Assembly: GCA_015296065.1 (NCBI GenBank)
Contig: DVDU01000100.1
Location: 1-64,000 of the forward strand
Origin: Oscillatoriaceae cyanobacterium M33_DOE_052
GTDB lineage: Bacteria; Cyanobacteriota; Cyanobacteriia; Cyanobacteriales; Laspinemataceae
DNA length: 64,000 bases
Reading direction: 5' to 3'
Position 1 is the first letter of the stretch, and each line of letters begins with the position of its first letter. The notes beneath the pieces were generated by a model. The model made no database searches. It was not told the origin of the DNA and was given only the letters and a program-made list of their open reading frames with translations. Shown piece by piece: positions 43,486-51,439 of this stretch. Both the position numbers and the translations under genes were made by a program.

Positions 43486-45429
43486 ATGGACCATCTCCGA
43501 CTGGTAAAACTCAATCAACCACTGCTAAACGGAACCGCCCTCCTCGGCTTATGTTCCATTGCTGCTGGGGCATTGGGTGGCCCCGTTTTCAATACCATTG
43601 CCAGCATCCTAACCGGAATAGGAGCTAATAATTTAGGCGCATTAATAGAAAAATTCCGCAATAGTAGCGATGTTTTACGCAACGAAGACATCGCTAAAGC
43701 CGCCGGACGTGCCGTGGGTCTAACTTTAGAAAAAATTAGCCCCCAGTTTCCAGAGATTAAAGGGTCGTTAGACGATTTTGCCGATAAAATCGAGGGCTAT
43801 TGGGTGCAATGGGCGGAACAAGCCAAAACCCTCAACCTGTTTGAATCTCTGCAAGAAGACCAGTTGGTGAAAATTTTCTCTAACCAACCGGACCAGTTCA
43901 CCCAGTATCAGGTTTTGCCCGAAGCAGAATGGCGAGAAGTGGTGACATGGCTGTTTGAGCAGGGTTGCCAGAACCGGGTGTTAATGGGAACGGTTGATAA
44001 AAACCATCAAAATGTCATTACCGCTTTAGCTCAGGAATTAGCCAAGAATTTTAATAAAAACCTGCGGGAGGTCCTCAAAGATGATGCCGCCAAAGGGGGA
44101 GAAGCTTTTGCGGGGATGTTGCTGGATCTGCATGGGGCGACCTTGGCGCAAATTGCCGAAATTCAACAATATTTACCCCAAATTGCGACTCGTGAGGATA
44201 TTTGTCGGCTGTTGCAGCAGTTAGATACAGGTATCCGAGACGAACTGGGGGAAATTCGGAAAACCTTGCAGCAGTATTTGGACCTGAATAAACCCCGCTT
44301 GCCTATTCCCCAAAATTGTGAAACGATTATTGCTGAGAAAATTCAAGACTTTGTGGGGCGGCGTTATGTGTTTGAGGCAATTCGCGAGTTTTTACAGGGC
44401 AAGCCGAAAGGCTATTTTATCCTAGAAGCTGACCCCGGTGTGGGCAAAAGTGCGATTCTGGCCAAATTAGTCGAGATATCCCAAGGGCATTGTCTCACCC
44501 ATTTTAACAGTCAAGGTTCAGGCATTGTCAGCGCTGGCCAATTTCTGGAAAGTATCTGCACCCAACTGATTCAGGGCTATCTGAAAGATAACTATCCCAG
44601 TTTGCCACCGAATACCAACCAAGATGGCAATGTATTCGCCCAGTTGTTGGGAGAAGCCAGCAAAACCCTGCCACCAGGTCAAAAATTAGTGATAGTGGTG
44701 GATGCCTTGGATGAAGTGGACTTATCTAAGCAAAACCAGGGTAGTAACGTGCTGTATTTGCCCGATGCTTTGCCGGATAATGTCTATTTTATCTTGTCTA
44801 AACGCCCCAAACAATTGCCTTTGCCCCTGAATGACCATCACATCACTTTTGATTTGATGCAGTATCCGGCAGAAAGTGCCCAGGATGCTGATCACTATGC
44901 CCAGAAACGCTGGCAAGACAGTCCCCAGATTCAGGAGTGGGTATCGCGAACATCCACCCCAGAGGAGTTTTTGACTGAACTGGTGGCCAAAAGTCAAAAT
45001 AACTTTATGTATTTGCGCTATGTGTTAAATGATATTCGTGATGGGCTGTATCAGGGCGAAACCATCGATAGTTTGCCCCGGGGTCTGCGGCAATATTACC
45101 AAAAACATTGGCTGATTATGGGTATGAATGCTGACCCGCTGCCCGTTGAGAAAATCTTCATTATTTATGTCCTCTCGGAAGCGCGAGAACCCATTTCCCG
45201 GCGGTTGCTGGCGAAGTTCACCGGGTTGGCAGAACATAAGCTGCCCCCAGTGTTGAAGGAATGGGAGCAGTTTTTGCGGTTACAAACCATTGACAAAGAA
45301 CCTCGCTACAGCGTCTATCATGCCTCATTTAGCGACTTTCTCAATGAGCAAGCCAAAGATTCAGGGGTTGACCTAGAAGAGATTAACCACCGGATGGGGG
45401 ATAATCTCGCGGAGGGAGCGCCCCTATGA
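43486..45429 (+). CDS. NACHT/STAND ATPase with hydrophobic N-terminal domain
   Basis: 647 aa. Residues ~12-55 are Gly/Ala-rich and hydrophobic (TALLGLCSIAAGALGGPV, TIASILTGIGANNLGAL), a candidate membrane or effector element. Residues ~70-290 are helical. The ATPase has Walker A DPGVGKSA (316-323), Walker B VIVVDALDEVD (~402-412, with Asp406), a FILSKRP sensor segment, and a winged-helix end (YVLSEAREPISRRLLAKF; YHASFSDFL). The sensor normally fused to the C-terminus is instead the next gene, whose ATG overlaps the stop by 4 bases. Likely a split STAND receptor; such proteins oligomerise on sensing a ligand and include the Avs antiphage systems. Confidence 0.88.
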   Translation: MDHLRLVKLNQPLLNGTALLGLCSIAAGALGGPVFNTIASILTGIGANNLGALIEKFRNSSDVLRNEDIAKAAGRAVGLTLEKISPQFPEIKGSLDDFADKIEGYWVQWAEQAKTLNLFESLQEDQLVKIFSNQPDQFTQYQVLPEAEWREVVTWLFEQGCQNRVLMGTVDKNHQNVITALAQELAKNFNKNLREVLKDDAAKGGEAFAGMLLDLHGATLAQIAEIQQYLPQIATREDICRLLQQLDTGIRDELGEIRKTLQQYLDLNKPRLPIPQNCETIIAEKIQDFVGRRYVFEAIREFLQGKPKGYFILEADPGVGKSAILAKLVEISQGHCLTHFNSQGSGIVSAGQFLESICTQLIQGYLKDNYPSLPPNTNQDGNVFAQLLGEASKTLPPGQKLVIVVDALDEVDLSKQNQGSNVLYLPDALPDNVYFILSKRPKQLPLPLNDHHITFDLMQYPAESAQDADHYAQKRWQDSPQIQEWVSRTSTPEEFLTELVAKSQNNFMYLRYVLNDIRDGLYQGETIDSLPRGLRQYYQKHWLIMGMNADPLPVEKIFIIYVLSEAREPISRRLLAKFTGLAEHKLPPVLKEWEQFLRLQTIDKEPRYSVYHASFSDFLNEQAKDSGVDLEEINHRMGDNLAEGAPL

Positions 45430-47633
45430 CCACAAAATTAGGAGATTGGATTCAGCAACAGTTACCGGAAGACCGCCTGCACCTCCTCCGACATCAACCC
45501 AGTTATTTTGCCAAGGGGGGACAGGTGCAGCGGTTGGTAGCTTGGTTGATGGATTTTGGCTTTTTGGAGCAAAAGTTAGCGCAGGTGGGGATAACCCCGT
45601 TAATTGATGATTATGATTTGGCGTTACCGTTGGTGTCGGAAACGGAACAACAGACTTTAAAGCTGATTCAAGGGGCGTTGCGGCTATCGGCACATATTTT
45701 AGACCGGGATAAGACCCAACTAGCGGGGCAAATGCTGGGGCGGTTGTTGTCGTTTTCTCAGCCTGAAATTGTCGCGTTACTAGAACAAGCCCAACAATGG
45801 CGCGGAAACATCTGGTTTCGTCCCCTCACCCCCAACCTTACCCCTCCCGGCGGGTCACTGATTCGCACCCTAACCGGGCATAATTGGTCGGTAAATGCTG
45901 TCGCCATCACCCCCGATGGCAAATTTGCTGTTTCTGGTTCAGCGGATAAGACCCTGAAAGTGTGGGACTTGGCACGGGGACAAGTATTGCGCACCCTCAG
46001 AGGGCATAATCGCTCGGTAAATGCAGTCGCCATCAGCGCCGATGGCAAATTCGCCGTTTCTGGTTCATCGGATAACACCCTGAAACTGTGGGACTTGCTA
46101 CAGGGAAAGAATTTGCACACCCTAACCGGGCATAATGACTCGGTAACAGCAGTCGCCATCACCCCCGATGGCAAATTCGCCGTTTCTGGTTCATCGGATA
46201 ACACCCTGAAACTGTGGGACTTGGCAGGGGGACACGAATTGCGCACCCTCACCGGGCATAATGACTCGGTAAATGCAGTCGCCATCATCGCCGATGGCAA
46301 ATTCGCCGTTTCCGGTTCATCGGATAAGACACTGAAACTGTGGGACTTAGCCAAGGGAGAGCTATTGCACACTCTCACCGGGCATAATGACTCGGTAACA
46401 GCAGTCGCCATCACCCCCGATGGCAAATTCGCCGTTTCCGGTTCAGGCAGTTTAGTCGGTTCAGAGGATAAAACCCTGAAAGTGTGGGACTTGGCACGGG
46501 GACAGGTATTACACACCCTCACCGGTCATAGTAGCCGGGTAAATGCAGTCGCCATCACCGCCGATGGCAAAAAAGTCGTTTCCGCTTCAAAGGATAAGAC
46601 GGTGAAAGTGTGGGACTTGGCAGGGGGACAGGTATTGCACAGTCTCACTGAGCATAATCGTGAGGTAAATGCAGTCGCCCTCACTACCGATGGCAAGTTC
46701 GCCGTTTCTGGTTCATCGGATAACACCCTGAAACTGTGGGACTTGGCAGGGGGACAGGTATTGCACACCCTTACCGGGCATAATCGCTCGGTAAATGCAG
46801 TCGCCCTCACTACCGATGGCAAAATCGCCGTTTCCGCTTCAAAGGATAAGACCCTAAAAGTGTGGGACTTGGCACAAGCAAAGGTATTGCACACCCTTAC
46901 CGGGCATAATCGTGAGGTAACAGCAGTAGCCATCACCCCCGATGGCAAAAAAGTCCTTTCCGATTCTTATAAGACCCTGAAAGTGTGGGACTTGGCAGGG
47001 GGACAGTTATTGCACACCCTCAGAAGGCATAATAGCGAGGTAAATGTAGTAGCCATCACCGCCGATGGTAAAATCGCCGTTTCTGGTTCATCGGATATGA
47101 CCCTGAAACTGTGGGACTTGGCACAAGCAAAGGTATTGCATACCCTCAGAGGGCATAATAGCGGGGTATTAGCGGTCGCCATCACCCCCGATGGTCAATT
47201 CGCTGTTTCTGGTTCAAGGGATAAGACTCTAAAAGTGTGGGACTTGGCACAAGCAAAGGTATTGCACACCCTCACCGGGCATAATCGCGAGGCAAATGCA
47301 GTCGCCATCACCCCCGATGGTAAAATCGCCGTTTCTGGTTCAGGGGATAAGACCCTGAAAGTGTGGAATTTGGCACGGGGACAGGTATTGCAAAGTCTCA
47401 GAGGGCATAATCGCTCGGTAGAAGCAGTAGCCATCACCGCCGATGGCAAAATCGCCGTTTCTGGTTCATTGGATAACACCCTGAAACTGTGGGACTTATT
47501 GACTGGAAATGAGTTCGCGACATTTAGCGGCGACTCTGGGTTTTATGGTTGTGCTATTGCCCCGGATGGGGTGACGGTGGTGGCGGGGGATGCGTCGGGG
47601 CGGGTGCATTTTCTGCGGTTGGAGGGGGTGTAG
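45426..47633 (+). CDS. WD40 protein, sensor half of a split NACHT receptor
   Basis: 735 aa. Residues 1-135 form a helical region (QLPEDRLHLLRHQPSYFAKG, LARLLSFSQPEIVALLEQA-like wording) of the type that links NACHT ATPases to repeats. Then come 13 very regular WD40 units of 42 residues (TLTGHNxSVNAVAITPDGKF, GSSDNTLKLWDLAxG) and a diverged fourteenth, enough for two seven-bladed propellers. The units repeat every 126 bp at the DNA level with few differences, pointing to recent expansion or gene conversion. Coupled translation with the NACHT gene shows that the two proteins act together. The position-specific variation (WS, RS, DS, RE, SE, SG after GHN) may tune ligand choice. Confidence 0.92.
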   Translation: MTTKLGDWIQQQLPEDRLHLLRHQPSYFAKGGQVQRLVAWLMDFGFLEQKLAQVGITPLIDDYDLALPLVSETEQQTLKLIQGALRLSAHILDRDKTQLAGQMLGRLLSFSQPEIVALLEQAQQWRGNIWFRPLTPNLTPPGGSLIRTLTGHNWSVNAVAITPDGKFAVSGSADKTLKVWDLARGQVLRTLRGHNRSVNAVAISADGKFAVSGSSDNTLKLWDLLQGKNLHTLTGHNDSVTAVAITPDGKFAVSGSSDNTLKLWDLAGGHELRTLTGHNDSVNAVAIIADGKFAVSGSSDKTLKLWDLAKGELLHTLTGHNDSVTAVAITPDGKFAVSGSGSLVGSEDKTLKVWDLARGQVLHTLTGHSSRVNAVAITADGKKVVSASKDKTVKVWDLAGGQVLHSLTEHNREVNAVALTTDGKFAVSGSSDNTLKLWDLAGGQVLHTLTGHNRSVNAVALTTDGKIAVSASKDKTLKVWDLAQAKVLHTLTGHNREVTAVAITPDGKKVLSDSYKTLKVWDLAGGQLLHTLRRHNSEVNVVAITADGKIAVSGSSDMTLKLWDLAQAKVLHTLRGHNSGVLAVAITPDGQFAVSGSRDKTLKVWDLAQAKVLHTLTGHNREANAVAITPDGKIAVSGSGDKTLKVWNLARGQVLQSLRGHNRSVEAVAITADGKIAVSGSLDNTLKLWDLLTGNEFATFSGDSGFYGCAIAPDGVTVVAGDASGRVHFLRLEGV

Positions 47634-47786
47634 GGAGCAGGGGTGCAGGGGTGCAGGGGGGCTGGGGTGTGAGGGTGTGAGGAGGCGGGTTTATGCGCTA
47701 AATTTGGGTGAGGAGGCAAAGATTGTCCGAGAAACCCCCCGAACATCGCACGATAATCAAGTTAATCTGTATTGGAGTGAGCCGCC

Positions 47787-48038
47787 ATGAGTTTATCCCT
47801 TACGCCAGAAATTGAACAACGGATTGCCCAGCAATTAAATCAGGGACGCTACCAGTCGGCGGATGAAGTGATATTAGCCGCTTTGGAACTATTAGATAAA
47901 AGAGAACAATATTTAGCCGAACTCCGCCAGCAAATCGAAATCGGAGAAAGCCAAATTCAACAAGGAAAGGTGACAGATGGAGAACTGGTATTTAATCGTC
48001 TGCTGAACCGTTTACAGCAACAGACTGAGGATTTCTAA
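47787..48038 (+). CDS. parD: ParD-type antitoxin
   Basis: 83 aa. The ribbon-helix-helix start (LSLTPEIEQRIAQQLNQGRY) and QSADEVILAALELLDKRE are classic ParD, followed by a toxin-binding helix (LAELRQQIEIGESQIQQG). TGGAGTGAG precedes the ATG. The ParE reading frame begins on the last base of its stop (TAATG). The toxin is interrupted by a stop codon. Confidence 0.9.
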   Translation: MSLSLTPEIEQRIAQQLNQGRYQSADEVILAALELLDKREQYLAELRQQIEIGESQIQQGKVTDGELVFNRLLNRLQQQTEDF

Positions 48039-48328
48039 TGGGGACTTATTCATTTTCTGATGCTGCCCTAGCGGACTTAGACGAAATTTGTGCATCTATG
48101 TCGGAAATTAACCCAGGCTTGGCGATACGATTTTTTGAAAAAGTCCGGGATAAGTGCCGTCAGTTTGCTCAATTTCCCAATATGGGCAAAACTTACAGTT
48201 AAATTAAAGCAAATCTCCGAGGTTTTATTGTGGAAAATTACATCATATTTTACTTTCCCCGACCTGACGGGATAGATATTGCTCGCATCATTAATGGGTA
48301 TCGAGACTTAGAATCATTGAATATCTGA
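48038..48328 (+). pseudogene. parE: ParE toxin with an in-frame stop codon
   Basis: The frame of 97 codons reads as ParE throughout: YSFSDAALADLDEI, INPGLAIRFFEKVRDK, FPNMGKTYS, then TAA at 48200-48202, and in the same frame IKANLRGFIVENYIIFYF, DGIDIARIINGYRDLESL. Only one codon is at fault, where related ParE proteins have a sense codon before the LRGF motif. It is thus a nonsense-inactivated toxin (or a base-call error), with the antitoxin intact. Confidence 0.85.
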
Positions 48329-48332
48329 AACC

Positions 48333-48412
48333 GGTGGGGGCGAGAAACCGGGTTTCTTAATCAGATTTTGGTGAGGAGGCAAAGATTATGGCAGAAACCC
48401 GGTTTCTGGGCA
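48333..48412 (+). repeat. GAAACCGGGTTTC element, spacer copy
   Basis: Full copy: GGGGGCGAGAAACCGGGTTT to AAACCCGGTTTCTGGG, containing GTGAGGAGGCAAAGATTATG. It separates the ParDE module from the next PIN module. Confidence 0.88.
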
Positions 48413-48450
48413 GTTCAAGCCCAAATTGATGCAATATGAGGTGTGTTTTT

Positions 48451-48687
48451 ATGGTCAAAGTAACGGTTGAGGAAATGCAAGGGAATCTCCTTCACTATTT
48501 GCGCCAAGTCGAAGCGGGCGAAACCTTGGTTATTGTGAGATTGGATGAAGCGATCGCGGAAATTAGACCCATTCCCCCTCGTCAGCAATTGCGACCTTAT
48601 GGATTATGTGCCGGAGAATTTGTCGTCCCCGATGATTTTGATGCTCCTTTGCCCGAAGATATCATCAATGGCTTTGAGGGCAAATGA
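48451..48687 (+). CDS. Phd/YefM-type antitoxin, shared-tail type
   Basis: 78 aa from MVKVTVEEMQGNL (an ATG at 48436 adds five residues). The N-terminal half is the Phd/YefM fold (MQGNLLHYLRQVEAGETLVIV, EAIAEIRPI). The tail LRPYGLCAGEFVVPDDF with PLPEDIING is almost the same as that of the unrelated-headed antitoxin at 8178-8456. It overlaps the PIN toxin by 4 bases. Confidence 0.88.
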   Translation: MVKVTVEEMQGNLLHYLRQVEAGETLVIVRLDEAIAEIRPIPPRQQLRPYGLCAGEFVVPDDFDAPLPEDIINGFEGK

Positions 48688-49067
48688 AAATTTTGCTCGA
48701 TACCCATATTTTTTTATGGTTTATTAGTGGCGATATTCGTTTATCGGCAAATGTTCGTGATGCTATTCGCGATTCAAATAACGAAGTTTATTTAAGTGTG
48801 GTTTCAGTTTGGGAAGCCATTGTTAAATACCAGTTAGGCAAGTTACCCTTACCCGAACATCCCGAAACCTATTTACCCAAACAACGGGACATTCATCAAA
48901 TTGCCAGCCGGGGGCTGGATGAAAATAGCGTGGTCGAATTGGCTAAACTGCCACCTTTACATCGCGACCCATTTGATAGGATGCTAATTTGCCAAGCCTT
49001 ACACAACAATTTAATCATTGCCACAGTAGATGCAGCCGTTCGTGCTTACCCAGTCCGGGTCATGTAG
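48684..49067 (+). CDS. vapC: PIN-domain toxin (VapC-like)
   Basis: 127 aa, a paralogue of the toxin at 7792-8181: ILLDTHIFLWFISGD, VYLSVVSVWEAIVKYQLGKL, LPPLHRDPFDRMLICQAL and a late Asp (TVDAAV). All acidic ligands are present, so it should be active. ATGA overlap with its antitoxin. Confidence 0.9.
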   Translation: MKILLDTHIFLWFISGDIRLSANVRDAIRDSNNEVYLSVVSVWEAIVKYQLGKLPLPEHPETYLPKQRDIHQIASRGLDENSVVELAKLPPLHRDPFDRMLICQALHNNLIIATVDAAVRAYPVRVM

Positions 49068-49075
49068 ATAGGTCT

Positions 49076-49156
49076 GTGAAGGGTGAGAAACCGGGTTTCT
49101 TCATCAGATTTGGGTGAGGAGGCAAAGGTTATGGCAGAAACCCGGTTTCCGGGGTT
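49076..49156 (+). repeat. GAAACCGGGTTTC element, spacer copy
   Basis: GAAGGGTGAGAAACCGGGTT to AACCCGGTTTCCGGGG, with GTGAGGAGGCAAAGGTTATG inside. It begins 8 bases after the toxin stop and separates this module from the next antitoxin gene. Confidence 0.88.
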
Positions 49157-49215
49157 GTCGGTGGGTGGGGGGTGTGATAAAATCTCTCAGAGGGATAAGT
49201 TGAGGAAAATCACCG

Positions 49216-49458
49216 ATGCAAATTAAAATCGACCTACCGCCAGACATCGAACAAGACCTCATCCGTCAAGCCACACAATCTAACATTCCTCTGCCCACTT
49301 TGATTCTGCAAGCGTTACGCCGCACGGTGCAAACCCCACCGATTTCAGTTGACCAATGGTCGGAGGCGATTTTGTCTTATCAAGGAGTCCCTGATTTCCC
49401 CGCTTTCGAGTCTTATAGGGATGAATTGCTACCCCCATCTGAACAAGAACTATTTTAA
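49216..49458 (+). CDS. VapB-like antitoxin, toxin truncated
   Basis: 80 aa: an N-terminal IKIDLPPDIEQDLIRQA segment, then LPTLILQALRRTV (possible ribbon-helix-helix) and a Pro/Glu-rich, toxin-binding tail (FPAFESYRDELLPPSEQELF). The next reading frame starts on the last base of its stop (TAATG) with the typical first residues of a PIN toxin, but ends after 28 residues. Confidence 0.75.
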   Translation: MQIKIDLPPDIEQDLIRQATQSNIPLPTLILQALRRTVQTPPISVDQWSEAILSYQGVPDFPAFESYRDELLPPSEQELF

Positions 49459-49544
49459 TGAAATACCTGCTCGATACTTGTGTCATCAGCGACTTCATCA
49501 AAGGTGAAATCGGTACTCAAAGCAGAATCAGGTCTTCAAACTGA
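49458..49544 (+). pseudogene. Truncated PIN toxin (first 28 codons only)
   Basis: MKYLLDTCVISDFIKGE is the standard start of a PIN-domain VapC with the first metal Asp; the remainder (IGTQSRIRSSN) is unrelated and the frame stops. The other catalytic residues are gone. The following module (HicB) begins 38 bp later. Confidence 0.85.
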
Positions 49545-49581
49545 GAATTGGCGACAAACCTAGAAAATTTCAAGATAAACT

Positions 49582-49782
49582 ATGAAGATTAAAGCAATTA
49601 TTTGGCAAGAAGATGATGTTTGGTGTGCCTCAGTTCCTGCTCTTCCCGGTTGTCACACCTGGGCATCAAGTTATGAAGAGTTGTTAGAGATGCTTGCAGA
49701 TGCGGTTCAGGGTTGGCTGGAAGTGGCTAGTGAAACCCCGGAACTTACCTCGGAAAAACAGTTAATTGAGTTGTCTTTATGA
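49582..49782 (+). CDS. hicB: HicB-type antitoxin
   Basis: 66 aa. The partial RNase H-like HicB fold is clear: KAIIWQEDDVWCASVPALPG, then CHTWASSYEELLEMLADAV and a short tail. No DNA-binding C-terminal domain is present, so it is the short HicB form. The order antitoxin then toxin, with ATGA overlap, is the reverse of classical hicAB but common. Confidence 0.9.
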   Translation: MKIKAIIWQEDDVWCASVPALPGCHTWASSYEELLEMLADAVQGWLEVASETPELTSEKQLIELSL

Positions 49783-49988
49783 AATCGATTTCTGGTAAAG
49801 CACTCTGCAAAATTGTGGAACAACATGGTTGGCAGCTAAAAAGAATCACGGGTAGCCATCATATCTATGGCAAAGAGGGCGTGGCAGTTATTCTGTCGAT
49901 TCCAGTTCATAGCAATCGAGATTTACCGGCTGGAACCTTAAGAGGTATTCTCAAGGATGCTGGGATTACAGAGGATGACCTGCAATAA
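49779..49988 (+). CDS. hicA: HicA-type mRNA interferase toxin
   Basis: 69 aa, a double-stranded-RNA-binding-like fold: ISGKALCKIVEQHGWQLKRI, then GSHHIYGKEG with the catalytic His, SIPVHSNRDLPAGTLRGILKDAG. Complete and probably active; HicA cleaves mRNA. Confidence 0.92.
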   Translation: MKSISGKALCKIVEQHGWQLKRITGSHHIYGKEGVAVILSIPVHSNRDLPAGTLRGILKDAGITEDDLQ

Positions 49989-49997
49989 ACCTCGGTG

Positions 49998-50072
49998 AAG
50001 GGCGAGAAACCGGGTTTCTTAATGAGATTTCGGTGAAGAGGCAAAGGTTATGGCAGAAACCCGGTTTCTGGG
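49998..50072 (+). repeat. GAAACCGGGTTTC element, spacer copy
   Basis: GAAGGGCGAGAAACCGGGTT to AACCCGGTTTCTGGGC with GAAGAGGCAAAGGTTATGGC inside. It starts 9 bases after the hicA stop. Confidence 0.88.
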
Positions 50073-50180
50073 CTCTAGGTTGCTGGGACGATTTGATAAA
50101 AACCTCAATCTGATGCTCGGAGATTGTCCCTGGCGTTCCCAGAAGGTAAAATAGTAGATAAAGCACAACGGGAGTCAGAT

Positions 50181-50441
50181 ATGACACTCAACGAACTTTT
50201 GCCAGCCATTCATCAACTCAACCCTACCGACAAGCAAAAATTATTTGAGCTTCTCGATCGCGAACTGCACCCAACCCCCCACACACCAGTCCCAGAACTC
50301 CAACCCGAAAACTTTCCAAATGAGGGACAATGGCTCATCGCCGTCTTTGAGCGACACTTCGGGGCGATCGAACCCAACGAAATTCCCATCGAACCACGGG
50401 AACCCATCCGAGTTGACGAAACCCTGTTTGGTGAACCATGA
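50181..50441 (+). CDS. Antitoxin of the following PIN toxin
   Basis: 86 aa from MTLNELLPAIHQL with GGGAGTCAG before it; an earlier ATG at 50124 lacks a ribosome site. The N-terminal helices (LLPAIHQLNPTDKQKLFELL) are typical of small cyanobacterial antitoxins paired with FitB-like PIN toxins; the C-terminal part is Pro/Glu-rich. The stop overlaps the toxin start (ATGA). Confidence 0.75.
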   Translation: MTLNELLPAIHQLNPTDKQKLFELLDRELHPTPHTPVPELQPENFPNEGQWLIAVFERHFGAIEPNEIPIEPREPIRVDETLFGEP

Positions 50442-50866
50442 AAATCATTCTCGATACCAACGTGATTTCGGAACTCATTCAGCCGATGGGTTCGAGCATG
50501 ATCCGCGAATGGTTAGCCAGCCAAAACGGTGCATCACTGTACACAACCAGCATTACCCAAGCCGAAATTCTGTACGGTATTCAAATTCTCCCAGAAGGAC
50601 AGCGACGGCAAAAATTGCTGGACGGAGCATCAATCGTCTTTGAGCATTACTTGTCAGAGCGAATTTTAGCATTCGAGCAAAAAGCCGCTGAACTTTATTC
50701 CCAAATAGCAGCTTACCGCAAACAACTAGGTCGCCCCATCTCGCAATTTGATGCCCAAATTGCAGCCATTTGCCGAGTTCACCAGGCAACATTAGCCACC
50801 CGCAATATACGTGACTTTTTGGATTGTGGAATTGGTTTGGTTAATCCGTGGGAAGCAAAGCGATGA
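50438..50866 (+). CDS. vapC: PIN-domain toxin (FitB/VapC type)
   Basis: 142 aa: IILDTNVISELIQP (Asp5), SITQAEILYGIQILP (Glu), LGRPISQFDAQIAAICRVH (Asp) and LATRNIRDFLDCGIGLVNPW (last Asp). All ligands are present, so it is likely active. It is a different PIN branch from the 7.8 and 48.7 kb toxins. Confidence 0.92.
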   Translation: MKIILDTNVISELIQPMGSSMIREWLASQNGASLYTTSITQAEILYGIQILPEGQRRQKLLDGASIVFEHYLSERILAFEQKAAELYSQIAAYRKQLGRPISQFDAQIAAICRVHQATLATRNIRDFLDCGIGLVNPWEAKR

Positions 50867-50894
50867 ATTCCCCCTCTAACTCTAAAATGGTGGT

Positions 50895-50962
50895 TGAGGG
50901 CGAGAAACCGGGTTTCTGCACTAGATTTCGGTGAGGAGGCAGAGATTATGGTAGAAACCCGA
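50895..50962 (+). repeat. GAAACCGGGTTTC element, spacer copy with decayed right arm
   Basis: GAGGGCGAGAAACCGGGTTT, GCACTAGATTTCGGTGAGGAGGCAGAGATTATGGTAGAAACCCGAG (in pieces). The right arm ends in CGAGTT rather than CGGTTTC, and TATAAT follows at 50970. Confidence 0.85.
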
Positions 50963-50969
50963 GTTATGA

Positions 50970-50975
50970 TATAAT
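50970..50975 (+). promoter_or_regulatory. Likely -10 box TATAAT
   Basis: TGATATAATG directly after the repeat and 35 bp before the AbrB-type antitoxin start at 51010. As at 42.1 and 43.4 kb, a repeat copy runs straight into a TATAAT. Confidence 0.45.
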
Positions 50976-51009
50976 GTAGATGATTACCCAAATCTTCACT
51001 CATTCACTT

Positions 51010-51267
51010 ATGAAAATTGCCAAAATCTCGGAAACAGGACAGGTTATTATCCCCCCAGAAATGCGGGAAACTTATAGCTTAGACGTGGGGACAGAAATCA
51101 TCTTGACTGATACGGGTAAAGGAATTCTGATTCAGCCAAAGCTACGTTTTACTCCCACTACTTTAAATGAAGTTGCGGGGTGTTTGAAGTATCAAGGTTC
51201 CCCCAAAACCCTAGAAGATATGGAAGCTGCCATTCGCCAAGGTATTCAGGAGCAATGGCATGATTAG
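51010..51267 (+). CDS. AbrB/SpoVT-type antitoxin, toxin truncated
   Basis: 85 aa from MKIAKISETGQVIIPP (a frame to 50980 adds ten residues). The swapped-hairpin AbrB fold is clear: QVIIPPEMRETYSLDVGTEI and DTGKGILIQPK. The C-terminal half (TLNEVAGCLKYQG, LEDMEAAIRQGIQEQW) should wrap the toxin. The PIN frame that overlaps its end by 8 bases stops after 19 residues. Confidence 0.88.
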   Translation: MKIAKISETGQVIIPPEMRETYSLDVGTEIILTDTGKGILIQPKLRFTPTTLNEVAGCLKYQGSPKTLEDMEAAIRQGIQEQWHD

Positions 51268-51319
51268 CGTTGATACGAATATTGTAGTTCGGCTTTTGGT
51301 GCAAGATGACGGTCTGTGA
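51260..51319 (+). pseudogene. Truncated PIN toxin (first 19 codons)
   Basis: MISVDTNIVVRLLVQDD is the start of a VapC toxin; the next codons (GL, stop) already belong to the dispersed repeat (GGTCTGTGAAGGGCGAGAAA). The join between gene and repeat is exact, which suggests that repeat insertion or repeat-mediated deletion removed the rest. Confidence 0.88.
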
Positions 51320-51412
51320 AGGGCGAGAAACCGGACATCCGATTTCTTAGGGTGGGCAGTGCCAAAAGTTACCTATGAAGAGATGATTTGGTTCCGCAAT
51401 GCCCACCCTACT
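51316..51412. repeat. Partial GAAACCGG arm and a GGGTGGGCAGTGCC hairpin
   Basis: GAAGGGCGAGAAACCGG (51316-51333) is the left arm only. 51350-51410 is a second element: GGGTGGGCAGTGCC ... GCAATGCCCACCC, inverted ends about 60 bp apart. Relatives of it are at 55443-55514 and 62087-62160. Confidence 0.75.
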
Positions 51413-51439
51413 ATAGCAGTTGAAAAAGGAGGAAGATTT

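Noticed and set aside
45758-47479. Several long minus-strand frames opposite the WD40 gene
   Set aside because: They arise from the 126-bp periodicity of the WD40 repeats; the plus strand shows perfect WD40 protein.
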